A DNA stretch of 64,000 nucleotides, from NCBI GenBank assembly GCA_032251435.1, contig JAVVEH010000025.1, positions 1 to 64,000 on the forward strand. Reading direction: 5' to 3'. This stretch comes from JAVVEH01 sp032251435 (GTDB taxonomy: Bacteria; Verrucomicrobiota; Lentisphaeria; Oligosphaerales; MVZH01). This document shows positions 57,125 to 64,000 of this stretch, piece after piece. The position numbers and the translations under genes are program-made. The notes under the pieces were generated by a model, which saw nothing but the letters and a program-made list of their open reading frames with translations, was not told where the DNA came from and searched no databases. Each line of letters opens with the position of its first letter. Positions within the stretch are counted from its first letter, which is position 1.

Positions 57125-58603
57125 ATGTCGAACGACACGCTTCCAACCATCGCCATAGTCGGTCGTCCGAATGTGGGCAAATCCTCTCTGTTTAACGCTG
57201 TTCTGGGCCGTCGGATCGCCATCGTCCATGAGCAAAGCGGGGTGACCCGGGACCGCGTCTCGGCGCCCGCCCATCGGAAAAATAAGCATTTTCTCCTTGT
57301 TGACACCGGAGGAGTGGGGGTTTTCCGCGATGACCGCCATGTGGAGACATTCGACGGGTTAATCAGGGATCAGGTCGCGCGTGTGGTCGCGGAGGCTGAT
57401 CATGTGATTTGGGTGGTGGACAGCCAAGACGGGGTGACACCCTTGGACCGGGAACTCGGGCTGTTTCTCCGGGAAAGCGGCCGACCGGTGACGCTGGCGG
57501 CCAATAAAGCGGACAATGTGAAATTGGCGGACTCCGCGGCCGCGGACTTCGCGACTCTGGGAGCGGGACAACCGATGCCGATCACGTGCACGCACGGACA
57601 CGGCGTTGAAGACTTGCTGGAAACTGTTTTGGCGGCGCTGCCGGCCACCGTCGGGGACGGGGTGGAAAATGTCGAAGGCTTGAAACTGGCCGTGGTGGGG
57701 CGCCCGAATGTGGGCAAATCCTCGCTTGTCAATACATTAATTGGCGAGAACCGGGTGATTGTGAGTGATATCGCCGGGACGACTCGGGACGCCATTGACA
57801 TCCCGATTGAGATCGTCGATGAGACGGGAGAACGGGTGCCGTTCACACTGATTGACACGGCCGGGATACGCCGCCGTCGGCAAGTGGATAATGTCGTGGA
57901 GCTGTTTAGCAGCATGCGCGCTGAAAACGCCGTGAAGCGGTGCGATGTGGCGATATTGGTTATTGACGCGCAAACACCGGCGACGAGTCAGGACCGTCGG
58001 ATCGCCCGGTTGATCGCCGATGCCCGGAAACCCTGTATCCTGGTGGCGAACAAGTGGGATCTGGCCTGTGAAACTATAAAACTAAAAGATCTGAAATCGG
58101 ATTTGGACCATGACATGAAATTCATGTCTTACGCCACCACGGTGGGGATTTCCGCGAAAAGCGGCTATAACGTGGACCAAGTCGTGGAAGCTTTAATGAC
58201 CATTCGGGATCAGATGGGCATGAAGATTCCCACATCCATTGTCAACCAATTTCTTCAGGATGTCATCGCCCGGACACCCCCTCCCGCCGGGCCGGGCGGG
58301 AAAACGATGAAATTGCTTTACGCGACCATGACCGACGGGGCCTGTCCCCACACGGTGATGTTCGTCAATCAGAAGGGGTTGTGCCCGGCCAGTTATCAGT
58401 CCTTTCTGGAAAACCGTTTGCGGGACGCCTTTTTCTCTGAGGGCGGCATGCCGGTGTGGATCGAATTGCGGTCCCGGCGGAGCACGGGTGACCAGCGCTC
58501 CGGGGCCCGGACAGCGGCGGCCGGCGCGCAATCCGTGAAAACCGCGGCCCGGAAATCCCGCGCCCGGCATAATGAACGCCGCAAGGGTTACCGTAAAAAG
58601 TAA
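57125..58603 (+). CDS. der: ribosome-associated GTPase Der (EngA)
   Basis: The 492-residue protein has two tandem GTPase domains. The first has GRPNVGKSS (residues about 13-21), DTGGVG and NKAD; the second has GRPNVGKSS (about 192-200), DTAGI and NKWD. A KH-like C-terminal domain and a basic Arg/Lys-rich tail follow. Der is needed for 50S ribosome maturation. Confidence 0.97.
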   Translation: MSNDTLPTIAIVGRPNVGKSSLFNAVLGRRIAIVHEQSGVTRDRVSAPAHRKNKHFLLVDTGGVGVFRDDRHVETFDGLIRDQVARVVAEADHVIWVVDSQDGVTPLDRELGLFLRESGRPVTLAANKADNVKLADSAAADFATLGAGQPMPITCTHGHGVEDLLETVLAALPATVGDGVENVEGLKLAVVGRPNVGKSSLVNTLIGENRVIVSDIAGTTRDAIDIPIEIVDETGERVPFTLIDTAGIRRRRQVDNVVELFSSMRAENAVKRCDVAILVIDAQTPATSQDRRIARLIADARKPCILVANKWDLACETIKLKDLKSDLDHDMKFMSYATTVGISAKSGYNVDQVVEALMTIRDQMGMKIPTSIVNQFLQDVIARTPPPAGPGGKTMKLLYATMTDGACPHTVMFVNQKGLCPASYQSFLENRLRDAFFSEGGMPVWIELRSRRSTGDQRSGARTAAAGAQSVKTAARKSRARHNERRKGYRKK

Positions 58604-58637
58604 TCGGGCGGGGGTGTGAAAACGGAGGGTATTTCCC

Positions 58638-59204
58638 TTGGCACAGCTTATTTTGGCGTCAGCTTCCCCGCGGCGGTTGATGTTGCTCCAGGAAGCGGGA
58701 ATCGACGTGATCGTCCGCCCCGCCCATATTGATGAGACATCCCGGCCGGATGAACAGCCGCGCGCGCGCGCCAGCCGCCTGGCGGCCGAAAAGGCCGCTG
58801 TGATCGCCGCCCGGTATCCCGGAAAATTGGTTTTGGGAGCCGACACGATCGTGGTGGCCGCCACGGGTGAGATCTTGGGAAAACCCGTGGATTTAGCGGA
58901 TGCCCGCAGGATGTTGGCGCTGTTGTCCGGGAATTGTCACACGGTCATGACCGGGGTGAGTCTGAGGAGGGAAAACCCTTTTTTTGAAGAGACCTGGGTG
59001 TGTGAGACAGGTATCCGCTTCCATGCCCTCGCCGCCGCGGAGATTGACCGCTATCTGGACTGCGTGGACGTGCGGGACAAAGCCGGAAGCTATGCGATTC
59101 AAGAACGCGGGGATATGCTGGTGGCGGCTGTGGATGGCTTGACGAGCAATGTGATCGGCTTGCCGGTGGAAGAGGTGCTGGCGCGCTTGCGGAAACAGGC
59201 GTGA
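58638..59204 (+). CDS. maf: Maf-like nucleoside triphosphate pyrophosphatase
   Basis: The 188-residue protein starts MAQLILASASPRR and has LGADTIV, GKP and DKAGSYAIQERG, all family signatures. It hydrolyses non-canonical or specific NTPs (dTTP, UTP) to monophosphates. The start is TTG with GGAGG upstream. The stop codon runs directly into 9-bp array 3. Confidence 0.94.
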   Translation: MAQLILASASPRRLMLLQEAGIDVIVRPAHIDETSRPDEQPRARASRLAAEKAAVIAARYPGKLVLGADTIVVAATGEILGKPVDLADARRMLALLSGNCHTVMTGVSLRRENPFFEETWVCETGIRFHALAAAEIDRYLDCVDVRDKAGSYAIQERGDMLVAAVDGLTSNVIGLPVEEVLARLRKQA

Positions 59205-59208
59205 CGGC

Positions 59209-59370
59209 GTGAAAGTCGTGAAAGTCGTGAAAGTCGTGGAAGGCGTGGAAGGCGTGGAAGGCGTGGAAGGCGTGGAAGGCGTGGAAGGCGTGACAGGCGT
59301 GGAAGGCGTGGAAGGCGTGGAAGTCGTGGAAGGCGTGGAAGGCGTGGAAGGCGTGGAAGGCGTGACAGGC
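59209..59370. repeat. 9-bp tandem array, locus 3
   Basis: Eighteen units are present: three GTGAAAGTC, then mostly GTGGAAGGC with GTGACAGGC and GTGGAAGTC variants. It fills the space between the convergent maf and HD-hydrolase genes. The maf stop TGA (59202-59204) falls in a partial first unit. Confidence 0.97.
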
Positions 59371-59379
59371 GGAAACGTC

Positions 59380-60687
59380 TCAAAGAGAAAAGAGGGTGGT
59401 TTGCTCTTTCGGGTTGCTCGGCGGGATGGCGGCGTTCAAGACATCCGTGATGGCGCTGGCTTTTTGATGGATGCTTTGTCTGAGTTCAGGGAGAACAATC
59501 AAGCGGATGGCGAAGGTCTGCAAGTAGTCCCCCTGCAGGGAGCGGAAGTGATTTTGGTCGTTGTCGAATAAACTATATTCTGTTCCCTCTGACTGACTGA
59601 ACATCCGGATATCCTGAGGCACCAGTTTTTCGAAGTAGGGCATGGCCGCCAGGAGAATGGCCCCTTTGGGAATCTGTAAGGCGGCCGCCAAGTGATTTTC
59701 CAGTTCCAGGATTCCGCGGACATCCGCGTAGGTGTCGGAAAAGCGCCGCAACCGGTCGCGGCTCCATTCGCGGACCGTGATGTTTTTCGCTGATCGCCGC
59801 TCCACGTACGCGTAGCCATAGGGCTTGATGACATATACCGAGCGATGAAAACCGCGGCCCCGCAGGCGGCTCATCAGGTCGGCGATGACCGGATGCCGGG
59901 TTTGATTGAGGCTCGCCGTCAGTTCCCAGTCTTCCATGTTCCAGACCGCCTCGGGGCGCGCCACGTCATCCGCGAGGGCTTCTTGTATCGCCCGCTGAAA
60001 AACCCGTTGGATAGACAGCGCGGTTTTATTCAAATAGCCGTGCTGATGAAGATACGAGTAAAATTTTTGAATCCGCTTCACATCTTCCAGAAACTTTTCC
60101 TCAATAGCCCATCCGCGGTTGTCAAAGGCCGCGTAAAGAGACAGCTTGTCAATATCCGGGGCCCCGGAAAAGCCGATGTGCAGAGCGTCCCGCCTGAGAT
60201 AGTCCAGCTTGTCTGTTCCGAAATTGCGGTCACTGACAAATTTGTGCCAGACATTTTGGCGTTTGAACATGGCGCGCATGGCGCCGGGATCAACCCCGCA
60301 TTGGCTGAGCGCGTGATCAAAATCCGGCAGCAACGCCATGCCGCGGTCATGGTGGGTGGTTTTCAGGATCGGCTCAATTTGGTGGGAAAACGGGCCATGG
60401 CCAATATCATGGAGCAACGCGTAGGCGCACACCAGCCGGGTTGTGTCGCTGTCAACACCGTACAGGGAGCAAAACCGGCGGGTGATGCCGAGGACCCCCA
60501 TCGTGTGTTCAAACCGGGTGTGAACAGCGCCGGGAAAAACCAGATAGTTTACGCCTAGTTGCTTCCGGCCGCGCAGTTTTTGAAAATGCGGGTGATCGAC
60601 GACAGGGAGGAATTCGGAAATGTCCACGGGCGGACAGCCGGGAACGCATACGGCTTTGGCGGGAAGATAATCCAAACGGTGTTTCAT
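59380..60687 (-). CDS. HD-domain phosphohydrolase (dGTPase/SAMHD1-like)
   Basis: The 435-residue protein has the HD metal site spread over HTRFEHTMGVLG (near residue 58), LLHDIGHGPFSH (near 93) and TDKLDYLRRDA (near 160). This is the arrangement of dNTPase/SAMHD1-like enzymes, which release triphosphate from dNTPs, although many relatives have unknown substrates. The ATG start overlaps the stop of the sensor gene by one base (TGATG); a GTG one codon earlier is possible. Confidence 0.87.
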   Translation of the reverse strand: MKHRLDYLPAKAVCVPGCPPVDISEFLPVVDHPHFQKLRGRKQLGVNYLVFPGAVHTRFEHTMGVLGITRRFCSLYGVDSDTTRLVCAYALLHDIGHGPFSHQIEPILKTTHHDRGMALLPDFDHALSQCGVDPGAMRAMFKRQNVWHKFVSDRNFGTDKLDYLRRDALHIGFSGAPDIDKLSLYAAFDNRGWAIEEKFLEDVKRIQKFYSYLHQHGYLNKTALSIQRVFQRAIQEALADDVARPEAVWNMEDWELTASLNQTRHPVIADLMSRLRGRGFHRSVYVIKPYGYAYVERRSAKNITVREWSRDRLRRFSDTYADVRGILELENHLAAALQIPKGAILLAAMPYFEKLVPQDIRMFSQSEGTEYSLFDNDQNHFRSLQGDYLQTFAIRLIVLPELRQSIHQKASAITDVLNAAIPPSNPKEQTTLFSL

Positions 60688-62126
60688 CACGGCAGGCTGT
60701 TCCCGTCTTGAGGCGTGGCCGTGTTCACCATGAACGTGACGAGCACCAAGTCGTCATCCGCCTGTTTGATCAAACCGACGCGCGCGGTCACGGCTAAGCG
60801 CCGGCCATCCCGGCAGGTGATGACACCATCCATTTTTTGAATCGTATCCTCCGGAAGATGATCTAAATCGGCGACGCTGTCTTTGTCACCGAGACTCTGG
60901 AAGATGTGGTCAAGTTTTTTCCCGGTTAATTCTTTCTTCGAGTATCCAAGCGTCCGTGTCGCCGCGTCGTTGACCCGGTAAAGCTTATGGCTGTCCGGCT
61001 TGGCCAGAATGGTTGCCATGGGGGAGAACTCCAGCAGCTCCTGAAGACGCTTCTCGGCCCGCATCCAGCGGTATCGATTCGTTTTCATCGCATCAATAAC
61101 AAACCGCAGCCCATGGGCTATTTTGCCGATTTCGTCCCGGCCACGGACAGTGATTTCAGCTTCTGACAACCGCTCTCTTGTTTTTAACTCTTTCACCTCA
61201 TTGACCAGTTTGCGCAAGCGTTGTTGAACAGTCACTTCAAGAAAGGCGAGGGTGATGATAAACAGGACAGCGCCGGTGATGAAGGTCACGGTGAGTATAT
61301 CCACCGCGCAGGCGTAGGCCGCCGCGGCCGCCTGCTTTCTCCTGCTCAAACGGACGACAAGTCCCGGAGTGTCATAAATGTCCGCCAGCGTGATATATGT
61401 CGAAATGCCATTCACGCCTGACAACGTGGTCTCGCTGGCGCCAATTTGATTGTTCGTGGCTTGAAAGAACGCCTGCATGTCACTGACCAATCTGTCTTCC
61501 GGCCGCTGGTGGAACAGGGTCATGCCATTATTTTTCGTTAATTGGACGAATTCGGACTCTTTCCACGCCCGCCCGAGAATCACCGCTCCACGTATAAGCC
61601 CACCCTCTTTTTCAGGAAGAACAGGAACTGAGACAATCATAAACGGCAGGTCTTGAATAACGGTGACACCTTTCACCACACTGCCCGTATGGTGGTGGAC
61701 GCGGAGACGGTTGTCTTGACGAATAAAATCCATCATGGCCGCCGACGCGTCAACAAAAAGATCCGCCTGTGAATCCATTTCCCGGGCGGTGAGAATGTCC
61801 CCCCCGGCATTACTGATGGCGAAAAATGACACGCGTTGCTTTAAAATCCCCGCGGTGTCAAGGCCGGTGTAGGCGTCAGCGGTGTCAGTGTCATCAATAA
61901 ACGTCCGCGTTCTTCCCGCCCGGGCGATTTCCTCCGCGTAGCGAACGAGCGCGCTCAGCTCGTTGTCGTAAGCTTCTTTGAGCATGCTGGAAATATTGTT
62001 CACGACATCGAGTTCAAACGAATTGAACGACCGTTCGACCTGCCTTTGTGTGACAATGAAGATTGATCCGGTTAATCCGAGAAAAATGAACGTGATAAGG
62101 GCGGTGATTTTTAACCGGATACTCAT
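60687..62126 (-). CDS. membrane sensor with extracytoplasmic domain, HAMP and PAS, no output domain
   Basis: The 479-residue protein has a membrane helix at 7-27, an extracytoplasmic sensing region of about 240 residues (CHASE4- or Cache-like) and a second helix near 275-297. A HAMP-like linker (about 300-355) and one PAS domain (about 365-470, with FSPMATILAKPD and ATRTLGYSKKELTGK) complete it. There is no histidine-kinase, GGDEF or methyl-accepting region. It overlaps the HD-hydrolase gene, so the output may be carried by that protein; this is inference. Confidence 0.8.
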   Translation of the reverse strand: MSIRLKITALITFIFLGLTGSIFIVTQRQVERSFNSFELDVVNNISSMLKEAYDNELSALVRYAEEIARAGRTRTFIDDTDTADAYTGLDTAGILKQRVSFFAISNAGGDILTAREMDSQADLFVDASAAMMDFIRQDNRLRVHHHTGSVVKGVTVIQDLPFMIVSVPVLPEKEGGLIRGAVILGRAWKESEFVQLTKNNGMTLFHQRPEDRLVSDMQAFFQATNNQIGASETTLSGVNGISTYITLADIYDTPGLVVRLSRRKQAAAAAYACAVDILTVTFITGAVLFIITLAFLEVTVQQRLRKLVNEVKELKTRERLSEAEITVRGRDEIGKIAHGLRFVIDAMKTNRYRWMRAEKRLQELLEFSPMATILAKPDSHKLYRVNDAATRTLGYSKKELTGKKLDHIFQSLGDKDSVADLDHLPEDTIQKMDGVITCRDGRRLAVTARVGLIKQADDDLVLVTFMVNTATPQDGNSLP

Positions 62127-62227
62127 GGCTTCTCACAGTGATGATGGGTGTCAGCGAAAGGAATCGAATATAACCCGCGAACCACCTGTTTTCCCGCTTC
62201 CCGCGCGAATTTAACCGAATGAGGCTT

Positions 62228-63082
62228 TTACGTCAGGGCCGCGATCACGATGTCCGGTTTTTCCGGGCTGTTTCGAAGCATTTCCTCGGTGGTCATTCCG
62301 GTCAGTGTCAAAGCGGTCTGATACCCGAACGATTGACCGCCCGGAATATCGGATGTCAGGGAGTCGCCGACCATTAACACCCGGTTTCGATCCACAGCCC
62401 GGTTCAGCCTTTTTTCCAGAAAATGATGAAAATGCTCAAAGATGGGCGCGTGGGGTTTGCCAAGGTACACGGGGGTGATCGTTGTTCCCGCCGCGGCGCA
62501 GAGACGCTGAATAAGGCGGGTGGTGGCGCCGGACGCCACGCCCATCAGCCCCGCGCCGTGGGGATAGGTCTCGTCCGGGTTGGGCGCGATCAGCAGGCGG
62601 TCCGGATGGCGCAGAAAAAAATTATAGGCGGCGGTGATGTGGTCGTGCCAGTCGTAGCGTTTTTCGCCGACAATGACACCGGCGCATTGATCGATCTCTT
62701 CGGGGCGCCGGGTGACCCGCAAGCCGATTCTCTCGGCGAAACAGGGGGTTCCTAGAGACCCGAGGACATAAAACAGGGTGTCCGTCCACCCATGTTTCTC
62801 TTTCAATTCCTCCAGTCCATGCCCGCAGGAAATCAAGTCTTCGGCGCCCACATCCATGCCGCAGGCGCGTAGAAAACCGCTTTTTTCCTCAGGGGAGTGG
62901 CACCCGTCATTGGTTAAAAGGCCGAATGGCACGCGCCGCCGCCGCAATTCACGGAGCAGATCGGGCGCCCCCGGAATCGGCTCTCTGCCGCGGATAAGCA
63001 CACCGTCAACGTCAAACGCGATCGCGTCGATCGTCTTCCCGTAGAGATTGAACCAATCGTGAAATGTGGGGTGTCTTCGCAC
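62228..63082 (-). CDS. HAD-IIA (NagD-like) phosphatase
   Basis: The 284-residue hydrolase has motif I AFDVDGVLIRG, motif II LLTND, a C2 cap domain, the Lys in YLGKPHAPIFEH and motif IV VGDSLTSDIPGG. NagD-type enzymes dephosphorylate nucleotides or sugar phosphates. The substrate is unknown. The gap to the sensor gene is 101 bases. Confidence 0.9.
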   Translation of the reverse strand: MRRHPTFHDWFNLYGKTIDAIAFDVDGVLIRGREPIPGAPDLLRELRRRRVPFGLLTNDGCHSPEEKSGFLRACGMDVGAEDLISCGHGLEELKEKHGWTDTLFYVLGSLGTPCFAERIGLRVTRRPEEIDQCAGVIVGEKRYDWHDHITAAYNFFLRHPDRLLIAPNPDETYPHGAGLMGVASGATTRLIQRLCAAAGTTITPVYLGKPHAPIFEHFHHFLEKRLNRAVDRNRVLMVGDSLTSDIPGGQSFGYQTALTLTGMTTEEMLRNSPEKPDIVIAALT

Positions 63083-63284
63083 AGTGTTCCCTTCGCGTGA
63101 TGACGATATTGTGACATAAAGCGGATCCGGAAAAAGCGACGAGTCATAACCTAAAAGAAGTTGTGACGAATGCCAGACCGGCCACGCCGATGGCGCACGG
63201 TTTTTCGGCGGTATTTTTCTGAAGCTGGCGGCCGTCGCGGCTTGAATCCTTCAGAACGAGCCGTTATTTTCAACCGGTCGTTGT

Positions 63285-63797
63285 TTATTCTTCAATACCT
63301 GGCCGGGCGGCGGTCCCGTCATGAAAATAGTGCTTCACGCAGCGCATGTCCGTGACTAAGTCAGCCCGTTCAATCAGTTCCGGTCGGGCGTTCCGGCCAG
63401 TGAACACCAGTTCCACCCGTCCATCGGCCATATCAATAAGCCGGAGCAATGCCTCAACACCGAAAAGCCCGGCATGGACCGCGGAGTTGGCTTCATCGGC
63501 GATGACTAAATCATAGTCTCCGGATTGAATCGCCTGGCGCAGCCGCTCCAAGCCGTCCTCGGCCGCTGTGACATCCTCAGACTTCGGCGGCGGGAAAATA
63601 AACCCCTCACGGCCAAACGCGGCCACCGTGACAGCGGGGCAGTGTTCGGCGAAATAGGTTATTTCCGCCGATGTTCCAGGTTTGATAAATTGGCCGAAAA
63701 AGACCCGCCAGCCGGCCGCGGCGGCCCGCAGGGCCAGTCCGACAGCGGCGGTGGTCTTGCCTTTTCCGTCGCCGGTGTAAACATGTGTGTGACGCAT
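63285..63797 (-). CDS. cobO: cob(I)alamin adenosyltransferase (CobO/BtuR type)
   Basis: The 170-residue protein has the P-loop GDGKGKTTAAVGLALRAAAAGW, then FIKPG and DLVIADEANSAVHAGLF, all CobA/CobO signatures. It adenosylates corrinoids with ATP. The ATG at 63797 starts the family-typical sequence; a longer frame to 63908 has no family match. No B12 riboswitch was seen upstream, where dispersed element copy 2 begins at 63909. The stretch 63083-63284 behind it holds nothing recognisable. Confidence 0.92.
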   Translation of the reverse strand: MRHTHVYTGDGKGKTTAAVGLALRAAAAGWRVFFGQFIKPGTSAEITYFAEHCPAVTVAAFGREGFIFPPPKSEDVTAAEDGLERLRQAIQSGDYDLVIADEANSAVHAGLFGVEALLRLIDMADGRVELVFTGRNARPELIERADLVTDMRCVKHYFHDGTAARPGIEE

Positions 63798-63908
63798 GAT
63801 GATCCATGTCGCTTGGGAAGAGCTGAAAACAAGACGATTGATGACAAACCGTACTGTACCGCCAGCGGGAACAAAGGCAATAGGCGCCGGGTGTCTGATT
63901 GTCATCAA

Positions 63909-64000
63909 TTAGTAGCTGGGGCGTCGGCCGGGGTTCCTTGCCCGGCTATGCCTTAAAGACAGTCGGCCTTGGAAGACCGCCCTACACAATGTCCCCCAGC
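63909..64000. mobile_element. dispersed TIR element, copy 2 (cut by window end)
   Basis: It matches copy 1 (from TTAGTAGCTGGGG onward) over about 90 bases with only a few changes and one inserted A. Its right end reaches CCCCAGC, the expected inverted terminus, at the window edge. Confidence 0.85.

Noticed and set aside
59209..59571. Reading frame encoding Val-Glu-Gly repeats
   Set aside because: It arises from the 9-bp array and the antisense of the HD-hydrolase gene.

Overview
This window is 64 kb of moderately GC-rich DNA from a Gram-negative bacterium, probably an uncultivated lineage known from a metagenome or draft assembly: it has one 100-N scaffold gap at 16456-16555. The envelope genes point to two membranes and a peptidoglycan wall: a two-partner-secretion TpsB barrel, a DsbD-type reductant transporter, MurA, PBP2, MreD-like and RodZ-like proteins, and a lipoprotein. 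A very large DUF4175-like protein coupled to a squalene-cyclase-fold (prenyltransferase-repeat) protein, and a MurA with Asp in place of the catalytic Cys, would suit the PVC superphylum (Planctomycetes, Lentisphaerae, Kiritimatiellae, Chlamydiae) or a neighbour. That placement is an inference; no rRNA or tRNA gene was seen.

Layout. 0-8.4 kb: an ogt-like alkyltransferase (-), then a + strand run of a sugar-nucleotidyltransferase-like gene, ispG, the 1,570-residue DUF4175-like protein and the prenyltransferase-repeat protein. 8.4-12.4 kb: Nudix and tcdA (-), dsbD (+), HIT hydrolase (-). 12.5-31.6 kb: the dominant feature, a minus-strand two-partner-secretion locus. It has a good sigma70-like promoter, a leader of about 370 nt, tpsB, a tpsA gene of at least 5,300 codons broken only by the scaffold gap, and a small exported protein made of an internal duplication. 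31.8-34.1 kb: manA-like, fabG and a small membrane protein (-). 34.2-44.6 kb: cell division and wall genes, with ftsK and rodZ (+) converging on mreD-mrdA, a small lipoprotein, murA, recN and cysS (-). 44.9-50.9 kb: a HAD phosphatase, an OleA/FabH-like condensing enzyme, then etfB-etfA-acyl-CoA dehydrogenase with a strong terminator. 51-55.3 kb: a REP-associated (RAYT) transposase, an exported EEP-family phosphatase or nuclease, thrC and a VanY-like peptidase. 55.5-64 kb: gltX-der-maf (+), then an HD phosphohydrolase, a sensor lacking an output domain, a NagD-like HAD phosphatase and cobO (all -).

Three kinds of small repeat run through the window. (1) Three arrays of a related 9-bp unit (about GTKRAARGC) begin at or next to stop codons, two of them between convergent genes. 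(2) Two copies of a roughly 100-bp element with imperfect terminal inverted repeats sit at gene edges (55301-55403 and 63909-64000). (3) A REP-like palindrome and flanking direct repeats accompany the RAYT gene. The best candidates for something undescribed are the tpsB-tpsA-third gene locus with its structured leader and Fur-like site, the 9-bp array family, the TIR element, the possible three-way-junction RNA ahead of etfB, and the overlapping sensor/HD phosphohydrolase pair.
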